Shown: positions 51,201 to 58,805 of the stretch, one piece after another
Layout of the letters: every line of letters begins with the position of its first letter
How positions within the stretch are numbered: position 1 is the first letter of the stretch
Source of the DNA: Actinoplanes aureus
Lineage (GTDB): Bacteria; Actinomycetota; Actinomycetes; Mycobacteriales; Micromonosporaceae
NCBI RefSeq assembly: GCF_015704865.1
Contig: NZ_JADQTO010000014.1
Location: 85,114-149,113 of the forward strand
Direction of reading: 5' to 3'
Length of the DNA stretch: 64,000 bases
Translations under genes and position numbers: made by a program
Notes under the pieces: model-generated
What the model was told of the DNA's origin: nothing
Databases searched by the model: none
Seen by the model: the letters and a program-made list of their open reading frames with translations, nothing else

Positions 51201-51917
51201 GGAACCACCAGGGCCGGCGAATCCCGGAGCCGCAGCGAATCCACCCGGTCGAGTCGGAACAGCCGGCGCGGGCGGCGCGCTCATCGGAGAGGCGGGTGTG
51301 CCGACCGGAGGAATCGGCGCGACGGCCGGAGAGATGTGCGCGGGTCCGGCTGGATGCTGCGTGGCCTCTCGGCCGGCGCTGGCAGCGGCCGGCGACGGCG
51401 CACCGGACGCAGCCGGGTCGTACGTCGGACCGCCAGCCGCCTCCGGACCCCGACCGCCAGCGAGTGCCGCCGCGCCGAGCCCCTGGATCTTCGAGCTGCC
51501 GTGTGGGGCGCGCCCAGGACCCCGGGTGGGCAGGCGCAGGTCACCACGAGCGAGCTGGGCGACGAACCAAGCCGGCAGATATCCCTCGATCGGAAGGCCG
51601 GGGTTCACCGCCAGCCACCATTCGAGGTTGGGCCAGGTGTTGGCCAGCTCCGCATACGGCACGCGACGGGCGGAACCGGTGTAGTCGGAGAGGCACGACC
51701 GCAACGCCTCCTGCGAGGTGAATGCGAGCACGTGCGTACGCCCGCCGGTGCTCCACGTCCCCCAGCCCAGTGGCGCCAGGCCGGCTAGGGCATCGGCTGA
51801 AACTGGTAACAGGAGGTCGACACCGGCGAGAATGCGGAAGTAGGACTCCTGGTCATCGGTTCGCAACGCATCGCGCATCGCGACCTCGGCGTCCGTAGCC
51901 GGTTCCCACTCGGACAC
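48285..51917 (-). CDS. Giant SseB-domain protein of an ESX-associated locus
   Basis: A 1210-residue protein. Residues 1-130 form an SseB N-terminal-like domain (LAGVDLLLPVSADALAGLA, WPNLEWWLAVNPGLPIEGYL). Residues ~135-890 are a Pro/Gly/Ala/Ser-rich low-complexity region with collagen-like GGPGG tracts. Residues ~893-1022 repeat the SseB-like domain (LLLANVLVPVANHSRPG, WPDPAWSFAVNPGTPVGAKY). Residues ~1053-1210 form an unrecognised C-terminal domain (YYLDRGYDRVAGFVHRASEV, FDADGPLWRRV). There is no signal peptide. Two WXG100 genes and eccE lie upstream. GTG 51917 has GAGAGG five bases upstream. It may be an ESX substrate or scaffold. Confidence 0.8.
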   Translation of the reverse strand: MSEWEPATDAEVAMRDALRTDDQESYFRILAGVDLLLPVSADALAGLAPLGWGTWSTGGRTHVLAFTSQEALRSCLSDYTGSARRVPYAELANTWPNLEWWLAVNPGLPIEGYLPAWFVAQLARGDLRLPTRGPGRAPHGSSKIQGLGAAALAGGRGPEAAGGPTYDPAASGAPSPAAASAGREATQHPAGPAHISPAVAPIPPVGTPASPMSAPPAPAVPTRPGGFAAAPGFAGPGGSAPASPSGLAGAPNGPGGLAGAPSGPGGLVGAPGGPGGPGGFAGGPGGPGSSVGGQAPMGPGGLPQRSPGLPAPSGLPGRAPTSGGPAGPPLRTPPSGDPSSLVTPAAYQPPAVPPSPSGMPPGAAPASGAPAPGRPGAGPGMATPGWDKAAMPFNPDQDPRGPLQDLKAPLPVRTPMANTPPVPEHVTPYDPAETSFAPNWSTPGAGGSATGSPAGGAREALPRRQPGQSAGAGQLSSMPGFVPTGSAGTAPPSSGFGPAASASTAGFPQGPASPQAAAAQGAPGPTSGAGGPGVSGGPGVSGGPGGSAGPGGSGELGGSSGPGSPLPRRQVPPPSERPTSMAAAAQALGSGRQPAPNQAGYQQDRQPPAESDRFGPSGPAPSIQPHSPGAGGERQPAPAVKPALVPPVIPGAAGVDRSAPASGVSGYPGQDAGGYGPAASAPGYSPATPASPAGGFRPGGGSGAPISSAPGSPAFGQNSPISGAPTSGGAGSAYASPAPGSPAPGGPAPAPMGQPAPGAPFGGTQPGPSFGGAQGGSSFGGAQPGIGGPQAGPSFGGAQAGSGFGAAQSSSALGYDNPAPSIPGMPPQGSPAAAYATQGYGSSAFTTQALSIGPGGYGSAGGGSGLGVAGSDTGSRIQANGPAQRSQAAEDFVPANDVERELREAADAGNTDVFLSTLLLANVLVPVANHSRPGSAPGESGFAFLPEEVEGERFLIVFTSKDRLSEHFGEPTRTVGVRFYELIRNWPDPAWSFAVNPGTPVGAKYPGTQIIALANWATEAGLGAEPVDGPVADGGAAPIPAPEPASDEAQSATVMQKTISAEQVDYYLDRGYDRVAGFVHRASEVEHLRTPAELFAALGLYFDSSPFQPDAKEAFVLRWPAYRPSLYRIPYGGQTEQALRAMDGWVIERPPFRGNGFAPGEGRDVIAEFKVDSVRLPHGAQLWRIDADGNERMLAIFDADGPLWRRVGEH

Positions 51918-52196
51918 GTCCACCTCTCCCCACGCGTGCGAACGAGCCAACTCAACGCGTATACGCTACAAGGTCAGGCCGCAATCACAATGGGCGGCGG
52001 CGTGCTGAAAGCCGAGACGGCAGTATGGCGCACCCGGCACGAGATCGCGCAGGCGCCACGGCACCTACAGATCGCTCCTAGCGATCATCCAACAACCGAT
52101 GGTAGCCGTGACACCCGCCCCGGCCATTACGCGAACGGGCGACCTCAACCCCAACGGAACGGACAAACGGATCGACCGCGAGGGTACGGCATTTCG

Positions 52197-52490
52197 TCAC
52201 AGAAATCGCTCGGTAGCCGCTCGTTCGGTGTCGACGTAGTCCGCCGCCGACTCGTCCACCGCGATCTTGATCTGCCGGAGGATGTTCTGCAGATCCTCGG
52301 AAGCCGCCCGCCAGGTGGCCTGACGCTGCGAATATGCCTCCCGCGCCTCACCGGCCCAGGTCTCCACCAGCGGACCGGCGTCTCGCTCGAGCTGGTCGAG
52401 CTGCGACCGCAGGGCGTTCAGTGCCTTTTCGATGTCGCCGCTCGCCTGCTGCAACGCACCGAAGTTGACCAGCAGAAGCCCGTCGTTCAT
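52197..52490 (-). CDS. WXG100 family protein (ESX substrate)
   Basis: A 97-residue WXG100 protein: two helices joined by a turn TWAGEA (the W-x-G motif near residue 45), then YSQRQATWRAASEDL. It ends with DYVDTERAATERFL, which contains the C-terminal Y-x3-D/E export signature. ATG 52490 follows GGAGG at five bases; the open frame upstream of it is rejected. It pairs naturally with the WXG100 protein encoded 17 bases upstream (52508-52825), as EsxA/EsxB-type heterodimers do. Confidence 0.93.
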   Translation of the reverse strand: MNDGLLLVNFGALQQASGDIEKALNALRSQLDQLERDAGPLVETWAGEAREAYSQRQATWRAASEDLQNILRQIKIAVDESAADYVDTERAATERFL

Positions 52491-52507
52491 CAAGTCCTCC
52501 AGGAGAA

Positions 52508-52825
52508 TCAGAGCGGGAGTGTGAAGGTGCCACCGGTCCGGGTGACGCGAGAGGCGGCCTCGGTGTCGGCAGCCTCGTAGCTGGTGCCGGACGAACGGAT
52601 CGCCCCCGCCGTCTCCCCGAGCGCGTTGTTGAGGCTCTTCAGGTCTGCCGCGTACTGCGTCTTGACCTGCTCGAACGCCCTCGCTCCGAGCCCTTTCCAG
52701 GCGCCGTTGAGCATCGACAATTCGGACATCAGTGTGCTCAGCATGCCCTGCAGCGCGGTGTTGGCCTGTTCGAATTTCGCAGCCGTACTCGCCATCACCG
52801 CGGCTTCGGCCTGAGTCTGCGCCAT
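52508..52825 (-). CDS. WXG100 family protein (ESX substrate)
   Basis: A 105-residue WXG100 protein. Helix 1 is AKFEQANTALQGMLSTLMSE, the turn is GAWKGLGARAFEQVK (W-x-G), and helix 2 ends SSGTSYEAADTEAASR, containing Y-x3-D/E. ATG 52825 is chosen; an internal ATG at MASTAAKF is possible. It is the first gene of the run to the giant SseB-like gene, divergent from eccE. Confidence 0.93.
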   Translation of the reverse strand: MAQTQAEAAVMASTAAKFEQANTALQGMLSTLMSELSMLNGAWKGLGARAFEQVKTQYAADLKSLNNALGETAGAIRSSGTSYEAADTEAASRVTRTGGTFTLPL

Positions 52826-53002
52826 CGGCGGATGCACCCCCACTCTCTTCGCGGATCTGATGTGGACCCACAAATCCATCGACGTGGGTCACTAGGTTAA
52901 CCGCTCGGCGACGAGCACGTTGCCCGTTGCGATCGGCCGTTCGAAAGTTCCCGCCGACGGTAGCGGCACGGTGACTCGGCGCGGTAGTCCCTGATCGCCG
53001 CC

Positions 53003-53041
53003 TGTGGATAACTCGGTCGCCGGCACCGAGATTGTGGATAA
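53003..53041. promoter_or_regulatory. Two DnaA-box-like sites upstream of eccE
   Basis: TGTGGATAA occurs at 53003-53011 and again at 53033-53041, each an exact complement of the DnaA box TTATCCACA, 30 bases apart (about three helical turns). Both are followed by CTC. The region is the divergent promoter area of the WXG100 genes and eccE. Confidence 0.5.
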
Positions 53042-53118
53042 CTCCGGGCCGGCACGTCGGCTGCCATACGATGAGGCGCGCATGACGATCAATGTCTGTT
53101 CGGCGGACGGGGGGTCAC

Positions 53119-55038
53119 GTGAGCATCGAGGTGGTGGCGCCGCCGACCGGGGACGCGGGGCGCATAGTCCGGAGTGGACAACGTTTCGGCGTACGCCTGA
53201 ATCAGATCATCGTCACCCAGGCCGCCGTGGTGGCCGTATTGATCGGCGCGATCCAGGGCGGCTCGGCGCTGGTCGTGGCGGTGATCTCCGCCGTCGGCCT
53301 GCTCGCCCTGACCTGGGTACGCGTACGCGGCCGCTGGGCGTTCGGGTGGCTGAGCACCATGCTGCGTTTTATCGCTCGTACGCGTTCGGCTCGGATCGAC
53401 GGACCCGCGGCGGTGCTGCGCTTCGCCGCACCACGCACCCTCATGACGACCGCCGACCTGGCCGGCACGCCTGCTGCGGTGCTCGCCGACGACTTCGGGT
53501 TGACGTTGCTCCTCGAGATCGGTGATCCGTCCGGGGAGGCGCCACCGCTCCCGTCGCTCGCCACCCTGCTTCCGGCTACTGATCAGGATCAGCCTCCGAC
53601 CCAGATCCAACTGGTGCTGACCGGCGTCCCGGCCCCACCCGGCCGGCCCGGGACCGGGCCGGCCGAAAGCTCGTACCGCGCACTCTGTGAAGGCAGCTCT
53701 CTCGGCCATCACAGCGCGGTGCTGGCGGTACGCGTGCTGCGTACGGGCGGGTGGACCGAGGAGGAGCTCCGGCGCGGGCTGCTGGGCCTGGGACGGCGGC
53801 TGACGCGGCGACTGGCGAGCCTCCCGGTACGGCCGCTGGACCACGCCACGGCGATGCGAGCAATCGCCGAGCTCGCCCACGCCGGGAATCCCGGCGACGC
53901 ACGTGAGGCGTGGAGTGGCCTCCGGCTGGGCGGTCTGACCCAGGCGACGTTCCGCTGCCGCCCGAGACCCGGCGAGGCGCTGCCGGGCCACCTCGTCGCC
54001 CGGCTGCTACACCTGCCGGCGGCCGCTACGACAGTGGCCGTGACCTCGGAGCTCCCCTCCGGGCGGGTGACCAGCCTGCTGGTACGCCTGGCCGCGACGG
54101 ACGCCACCGCTCTCAGCACAACTGTCCAGGCATTACACCGGTTGCTCGCCGCAGAAGGGTTCCGGATGCGGCGGTGGGACGGGGCGCACCTGCCCGGGCT
54201 CACCGCCACGCTGCCGCTGGGCGGCTGGGCGGAGAGTGGCGACTCGTTCGACGGCTCGGATCTGCCGGCCGTGCCAGCAGGCTTGATGGTGGGACGCAAC
54301 CGGCAGGGCCGCTCCGTGCAGGCACGCCTGTTCCGGCCCGCGCCCACTCTTGTCCTGCTGGTCGGCGGTCTTCCCGGCGCCCAGCTGCTGGCGTTCCGGG
54401 CGATAGCGGCCGGGGCCCGGGTGCTTGTCCGCAGTACGCGCCCACAGGCCTGGGAGCCCTTCGTGCGAGGCGCCGCCGCGCCCGGAAAGTCGATCACCGT
54501 GATGCCACCGAACCGGCTGCTCGACATCCCAGCCGGCTCACCACTGCGGCCAACGCTCACCATCGTCGACACGGGCCGGGCCGAAACCGCCCACCCGGTC
54601 TTCGACGAACCACCTTCTGCTGGATCCAGCGTCTCCGGCGAGCCGCCTTCTGATGTTTCCGGCGATCCGCTTTCCGCTGCGTCCGGCGATCCGCTTTTCG
54701 CTGCATCCGGCGATCCGCTTTCTGCCGCGTCCGGCGATCCGCTTTCCGCTGCCGACCGCTGGCAGACGACCCTGGTCGTGCGGGACGCCCTCGGGACCGG
54801 CGACCTGGACCTGGCGACCCGAGCCGATCTGCTCGTGCTCCAAGTGCTCGACCCGGCGGAAGCCGCCCTGCTCGGCGAGGCGCTACACCTTGGGGCGACG
54901 ACTACCTACCTGACCCGAATGCGCCCCGACATGATCGCGCTGGTGAATCGGCGTACCGTTCGGTGGGCAACCCTGGCGCAGACTCAGATCGAAGCGGCAC
55001 TGGTCGGCGAGGCGAGGCGTCCACTCATCAGAATTTGA
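53119..55038 (+). CDS. eccE: Type VII secretion protein EccE
   Basis: A 639-residue ESX component. Two N-terminal membrane helices lie at about residues 32-70 (IIVTQAAVVAVLIGAIQGGS, VAVISAVGLLALTWV). They are followed by the EccE cytoplasmic region with LRFAAPRTLMTTADLAGTPA and LTLLLEIGDPSGEA. A SGDPLSAA repeat tract interrupts the C-terminal part (residues ~514-545). EccE sits at the rim of the ESX membrane complex. EccB, EccC, EccD and MycP are not found nearby, so they must be encoded elsewhere. GTG 53119 (MSIEVVAPPTGD) has a G-run four bases upstream; ATG 53092 is less likely. Confidence 0.88.
   Translation: MSIEVVAPPTGDAGRIVRSGQRFGVRLNQIIVTQAAVVAVLIGAIQGGSALVVAVISAVGLLALTWVRVRGRWAFGWLSTMLRFIARTRSARIDGPAAVLRFAAPRTLMTTADLAGTPAAVLADDFGLTLLLEIGDPSGEAPPLPSLATLLPATDQDQPPTQIQLVLTGVPAPPGRPGTGPAESSYRALCEGSSLGHHSAVLAVRVLRTGGWTEEELRRGLLGLGRRLTRRLASLPVRPLDHATAMRAIAELAHAGNPGDAREAWSGLRLGGLTQATFRCRPRPGEALPGHLVARLLHLPAAATTVAVTSELPSGRVTSLLVRLAATDATALSTTVQALHRLLAAEGFRMRRWDGAHLPGLTATLPLGGWAESGDSFDGSDLPAVPAGLMVGRNRQGRSVQARLFRPAPTLVLLVGGLPGAQLLAFRAIAAGARVLVRSTRPQAWEPFVRGAAAPGKSITVMPPNRLLDIPAGSPLRPTLTIVDTGRAETAHPVFDEPPSAGSSVSGEPPSDVSGDPLSAASGDPLFAASGDPLSAASGDPLSAADRWQTTLVVRDALGTGDLDLATRADLLVLQVLDPAEAALLGEALHLGATTTYLTRMRPDMIALVNRRTVRWATLAQTQIEAALVGEARRPLIRI
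54658..54753 (+). repeat. 24-bp tandem repeat inside eccE, four copies
   Basis: Four units of 24 bases at 54658, 54682, 54706 and 54730, nearly identical, encode SGDPLSAA (one copy SGDPLFAA). A degenerate unit precedes them. The tract adds a flexible acidic linker to the C-terminal part of EccE. Confidence 0.9.
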
Positions 55039-55137
55039 GCGATAAGTGTCGATATGACGGTTTCCTCGGCGGCGGATGGATGAAGATCGCGGGGTGTTGC
55101 ACTCGCAGCTTGTCCGGCCGTGGCACGATCCCCTGCC

Positions 55138-55515
55138 ATGGGCATCCTCATCCGGCTGGTCATCACCGCCATATCGCTGTGGATAGCGACCCTGGTGATC
55201 GACGGAATCAGCCTCACCGCCGACACCGCGGCCGGTAAGGCCGGCACGCTGCTAGCGGTCGCTGTGATCTTCGGTCTTGTCAACGCGGTCCTCCGGCCGA
55301 TCATCAAGCTGCTCGGCTGCGGCCTGTACGTTCTCACGCTCGGCCTGATCGCACTGGTCGTGAACGGTTTGCTGTTCATGCTGACCAGCTGGATCGCCGG
55401 CCAGCTCGACCTCGGCTTCCACGTCGACAGCTTCTGGCCTGCGGCGCTCCTCGGCGCGCTGCTGGTGGGTGTGGTCAGCTGGGTGCTCAACATGCTGGTT
55501 CCCGACGGCGACTGA
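55138..55515 (+). CDS. Phage holin-type (4-TMS) membrane protein
   Basis: A 125-residue membrane protein with four helices (about residues 3-18, 35-53, 64-85 and 97-118). It has the family pattern LVITAISLWIATLVIDGI, VNAVLRPIIKLLGCGLYVL and VVSWVLNMLVPDGD. This is the 'mycobacterial 4 TMS phage holin' family, widespread on bacterial chromosomes and not evidence of a prophage. The function is unknown. ATG 55138 is chosen; the frame begins 18 bases earlier. A strong hairpin follows. Confidence 0.9.
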   Translation: MGILIRLVITAISLWIATLVIDGISLTADTAAGKAGTLLAVAVIFGLVNAVLRPIIKLLGCGLYVLTLGLIALVVNGLLFMLTSWIAGQLDLGFHVDSFWPAALLGALLVGVVSWVLNMLVPDGD

Positions 55516-55540
55516 CCAGCAAGAACCGCAAGAACTACAT

Positions 55541-55568
55541 GTGGGGGCGCCCGGCCGGGCGCCCCCAC
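55541..55568 (+). terminator. Terminator after the holin-like gene
   Basis: A perfect 28-base palindrome beginning GTGGGGGCGCCCGG, 25 bases after the stop codon. It has no T-run, as is common for actinobacterial terminators. Confidence 0.75.
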
Positions 55569-55597
55569 AGCTCATGAGTGCGGGCACGGAGCGCGGA

Positions 55598-55653
55598 GCG
55601 CGGGGCACAGAGCGCGGGGCACAGAGCGCGGGGCACAGAGCGCGGGGCACAGA
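55598..55653. repeat. 14-bp tandem repeat, four exact copies
   Basis: GCGCGGGGCACAGA is repeated four times without change, with degenerate units on both sides (from about 55577 to 55680). The region is non-coding. Confidence 0.92.
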
Positions 55654-55851
55654 GTGCGGGCGCGAGGCTCGGAGACGCGAAGGCGCACCAGCCGATAGCC
55701 AGACCGCAAGACCGAGACGGCCCCGAAGCAGCCCACCCGGCATGCACACCCCCGCGACCACCCGCCCGAAAGAGCCGCCCACCCCGAATTGGCCTCGTGA
55801 CCTGGCCCATATGCAAGGACCGCTCCTGTAAACCGACCTTACGGTGAACCC

Positions 55852-56790
55852 ATGAGCGAGGAGCGGCGTGGATACCTGTACGGCTTCACCGCGTGCGCGA
55901 TCTGGGGTTTCTTCCCCATCTACTTCAAGCTCCTCCGCCCCGCCTCCGCGTTCGAGATCCTCGCGCACCGGGTGCTCTGGTCGGTGCTCTTCGTCGCGAT
56001 GCTGCTCGCCGTCATGCGTAACTGGCGGTTCCTGGGCCGGATTCTGCGCACCCCGCGCCTGCTCGGCGGCGTCGTCGTGGTGGCACTTCTGATCGGCGTC
56101 AACTGGGGCACCTACATCTACGGCGTCAATTCCTCCCGAGTGGTGGAGACGGCGCTGGGATACTTCATCACCCCGCTGTTCGTGGTCCTGCTCGGCGTCA
56201 CCGTGCTGCGGGAACGGCTGCGGCTGTGGCAGGGGGTGGCGGTCGGCGTCGGCACGCTTGCCGTCGGCATCCTTGCGATCGACTACGGACGGCTGCCCTA
56301 TATCGCGTTGACGCTGGCGGCCTCGTTCGGCTGTTACAGCCTGGTCAAGAAGCGGATGTCGTTGCCGCCGGCGGAGGGTCTGTTCGTCGAGTCGGCGGTG
56401 CTGGCGGTTCCTGCGCTGGCCTACCTGACCTGGCTGAACCTGTCCGACGGAGCTGAGTTCGGGCACCTGTCGTTGACGCACACGGCACTGATGATCTTCT
56501 CCGGGGTGGCCACCGCGATTCCGCTGCTGCTCTTCGCGAGCGCGGCCAACCGGGTGCCGCTGGTCGAGCTCGGCATCCTCCAGTACGTGGCGCCGATTCT
56601 GCAGCTGGCCTGCGGCGTGCTGCTCTTCCACGAACCGATGCCGCCGGCCCGGCTGGCCGGGTTCGGGCTGGTCTGGGTCGCTCTGATGATCTTCACCGTG
56701 GACGGCATCCGAGGTGCCCGCGCCGCGGCACGGAACCGTGCGGCCGCCGTCGTCATCGAGCCGCCAGCCGCCGCCCTACCCGCCCACTGA
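55852..56790 (+). CDS. rarD: EamA-family transporter RarD
   Basis: A 312-residue drug/metabolite transporter with about ten helices. The RarD N-terminal pattern GYLYGFTACAIWGFFPIYFK is followed by LAHRVLWSVLFVAMLLAV and NWGTYIYGVNSSRVVETALG, and the C-terminal repeat contains LGILQYVAPILQLACGVLLF. RarD proteins are linked to chloramphenicol resistance in older literature, but the true substrate is unknown. ATG 55852. It is convergent with the anti-sigma gene. Confidence 0.93.
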   Translation: MSEERRGYLYGFTACAIWGFFPIYFKLLRPASAFEILAHRVLWSVLFVAMLLAVMRNWRFLGRILRTPRLLGGVVVVALLIGVNWGTYIYGVNSSRVVETALGYFITPLFVVLLGVTVLRERLRLWQGVAVGVGTLAVGILAIDYGRLPYIALTLAASFGCYSLVKKRMSLPPAEGLFVESAVLAVPALAYLTWLNLSDGAEFGHLSLTHTALMIFSGVATAIPLLLFASAANRVPLVELGILQYVAPILQLACGVLLFHEPMPPARLAGFGLVWVALMIFTVDGIRGARAAARNRAAAVVIEPPAAALPAH

Positions 56791-56873
56791 CGAAACACAG
56801 CCTGCCCCGCACCGCCGGCACGCCGGGAACGCAAGGAACCCCAGGAACACACCAGAAGCCCGGAAGACGGGCG

Positions 56874-57569
56874 TCAACCCCCAGAACCAAACCCCGGCAA
56901 GTCGTACTCGAGCATCGCCTTGCCATCGAACCGCACGACCTCGAGCCGAGCCAAGCTGCCCTCAGCGAAGTGCGTAGCGCCCTGCATCGTGAACGTGGCC
57001 CCCGGCTTCGCCTGCCACGAGCCGAGCTGTTCTTCCTGCTCGTCCGGCCCGTAGGCGATCATCCGGAAGGTGTACGGCCGATCGGCCGCCTTGCTGTACG
57101 AGCAGACCATCTCCACCTGCGTCCCACCCGCCGTGCTGGTGAGGCGCACCGTGGCGGTGATCGGGGAGACGTCCTCAACCGGTGACATCGCGGCCGCCGG
57201 GCCGGGCGGCGGGCTGACCGGGGTCTGCCGGTCCATGCTCCACGCCACCACGCCGCCGCCGACCAGAAGCACCAGCACCGCTGCGACGGCGGTGCTGAGA
57301 AGCCGGATCGGGAAGGCCCGGACGCGTGGTCGTGGGCGCGGGTGGGGTCCCCGTGCGGGCGGTCCGGGTGAGGTCAGTGTGGGGTCCAACAGGCGCGCGA
57401 ACTCTTCCGCGTCCAGCCGGTCCAGCATGTCCGGGACCCGGGACAGGTCGGCCACGGCCTCACGGCAGAAGGAACACGTCGCCAGGTGGCTTTCGTACGC
57501 CGCCCGTTCGCCCGGCGACAGCGCACCGAGGACGTAGGCGGCGTCGTCGTGCCCGTCCTCGCATCGCAT
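56874..57569 (-). CDS. Zinc-finger anti-sigma factor (orphan)
   Basis: A 231-residue membrane anti-sigma factor. The N-terminal zinc-binding domain has HLATCSFC (HxxxCxxC, about residues 28-35) after an upstream Asp/His-rich helix (CEDGHDDAAYVLGALS). A Pro/Arg-rich stretch precedes a membrane helix at about residues 88-110 (LLSTAVAAVLVLLVGGGVVA). The outside part is a beta-rich domain (VRLTSTAGGTQVEMVCSYSK) that may sense envelope state. Normally an ECF sigma gene sits just upstream; here none is adjacent, the upstream neighbour being IclR-type. Start ATG 57569. Confidence 0.9.
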   Translation of the reverse strand: MRCEDGHDDAAYVLGALSPGERAAYESHLATCSFCREAVADLSRVPDMLDRLDAEEFARLLDPTLTSPGPPARGPHPRPRPRVRAFPIRLLSTAVAAVLVLLVGGGVVAWSMDRQTPVSPPPGPAAAMSPVEDVSPITATVRLTSTAGGTQVEMVCSYSKAADRPYTFRMIAYGPDEQEEQLGSWQAKPGATFTMQGATHFAEGSLARLEVVRFDGKAMLEYDLPGFGSGG

Positions 57570-57685
57570 CGTTTCGCCTCCAACCGGCTTTTCCTGTCCC
57601 GGTCTTTGGTACGCGGCATACGACGCGAAGGTTCAACGGCTCCTTAACGGTCCTCGTCAAAACGTGGCGGTCCAGAAGCAGAGAG

Positions 57686-58480
57686 TCAGGCGGTCGCCGA
57701 CTCGCCCCCGGAGAGCGCCTCGGCGACGTTGCGCGCCGCCGCGGTCAGTTTCGCCCGCACCACCCGGGCCGAGGTGAGCATCTCGGCGGCGGGCATCGAG
57801 CACGCCAGGACCAACCGGCGCTCCATGTCCCGATCCGCCACGACGATCACGGCGGCCGAGGCGAGCCCTTGCCGGAACTGTCCCATCTCGATCTGCATGC
57901 CGCGCCGCTCCCCGGCGGCGAGGTCCGCCTCCAGCGCCTCGGGCGTCGTCAGGGTCGCCGGCGTGAACGCCCGCATGCCGTAGTCGCGCAGGTAGCGGGA
58001 TCTCTGATCGGGCGTGAGCGTGGCAAGCAGAGCCTTGCCCAGCGCGGTGGCGTGCCCACCCTCGTCGAAGCCGGGCGCGATGTCGTCGAGGAACGGCGAC
58101 CGGGCACCCTCGGCCGAGGCGGTTACGGCGATCCGGCCGCCGACGAAGCGGCCCAGGTAATGGCTGTAGCCGGTGTCGAGGGCGGCGCGGCGTAACGCCT
58201 CGCCGACCGCGGGCGGCCCGCGGAAGGCGGAAACCAGCTCCCGATAGCGATCGGCGATCTCCAGACCGACGATGTACGTGCCGTCCTCCCGGCGAATCAC
58301 ATAGCCCTCGTAGGCCAGGGTTCGCACAAGGTGGTAGGTCGTCGCGACGGTCAGCTCGCACCGCCGGGCGATCTGTTTCACGGTGAGTCCTCGCGGCGCG
58401 CGTCCAACCGACTCCAGCACGCGCAGGGCGCGCGACACGCTCCGGATGAGATCTGACGGCTCCGCTAGGGGGTCACGCAC
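57686..58480 (-). CDS. IclR-family transcriptional regulator
   Basis: A 264-residue regulator. The N-terminal winged helix covers about residues 10-75 (SVSRALRVLESVGRAPRGLT, KQIARRCELTVATTYHLVRT). The C-terminal effector domain includes GHATALGKALLATLTPDQRS and MQIEMGQFRQGLASAAVIVV. The ligand is unknown; no catabolic operon is adjacent. The start is GTG 58480, five bases after GGAGGT. Confidence 0.93.
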   Translation of the reverse strand: MRDPLAEPSDLIRSVSRALRVLESVGRAPRGLTVKQIARRCELTVATTYHLVRTLAYEGYVIRREDGTYIVGLEIADRYRELVSAFRGPPAVGEALRRAALDTGYSHYLGRFVGGRIAVTASAEGARSPFLDDIAPGFDEGGHATALGKALLATLTPDQRSRYLRDYGMRAFTPATLTTPEALEADLAAGERRGMQIEMGQFRQGLASAAVIVVADRDMERRLVLACSMPAAEMLTSARVVRAKLTAAARNVAEALSGGESATA

Positions 58481-58805
58481 AGCTACCTCCGAGGCCAGGG
58501 ACTTACACCATATGAAGAAACGCCCGTGGAAGGAATGCCAAATGCATGTGGATCACGATCGATTTACACAGCGGGTGCGATCAATGGGACTGTGCGCATC
58601 CGCGCGGAGAGATGACGACTCGATCCGCGCACCCGAAAAGCCAACCGGCGGAACCGTTTTCACCAGCGAGAATGCCTCGCAAAGACGATCATCGCCTACC
58701 ACGGCGACAGCTGTTTAGACACCGGTCTTTCCGGTCGCCGAACCCGCCGTCCAGATTGGAATGCCACCAGAGTTCGGCGGTCCAGTGGCGGCAGAAGAGG
58801 GCGCC
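58481..58805. other. Intergenic region upstream of the IclR-type gene
   Basis: A 325-base gap between the end of the polyprenyl synthase gene and the IclR-type start, both on the minus strand. It is A/T-richer around 58500-58560, where the regulator's promoter probably lies. I see no gene, repeat or hairpin terminator. Confidence 0.45.

Larger units (their letters stand above)
55516..55851. other. Intergenic region with terminator and 14-bp repeats
   Basis: A 336-base gap between the holin-like gene and rarD. It contains the palindrome at 55541-55568 and the 14-bp repeats at 55598-55653. No gene is supported; overlapping open frames arise from the repeats. The rarD promoter probably lies at about 55780-55840. 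Confidence 0.5.

Noticed and set aside
52892..53092. 66-codon minus-strand open frame across the eccE promoter region
   Set aside because: It covers the DnaA-box-like sites, lacks a ribosome site and has no recognised features.
55138..55515. Prophage indicated by the holin-family protein
   Set aside because: This four-helix family is common on actinobacterial chromosomes and no other phage gene is nearby.
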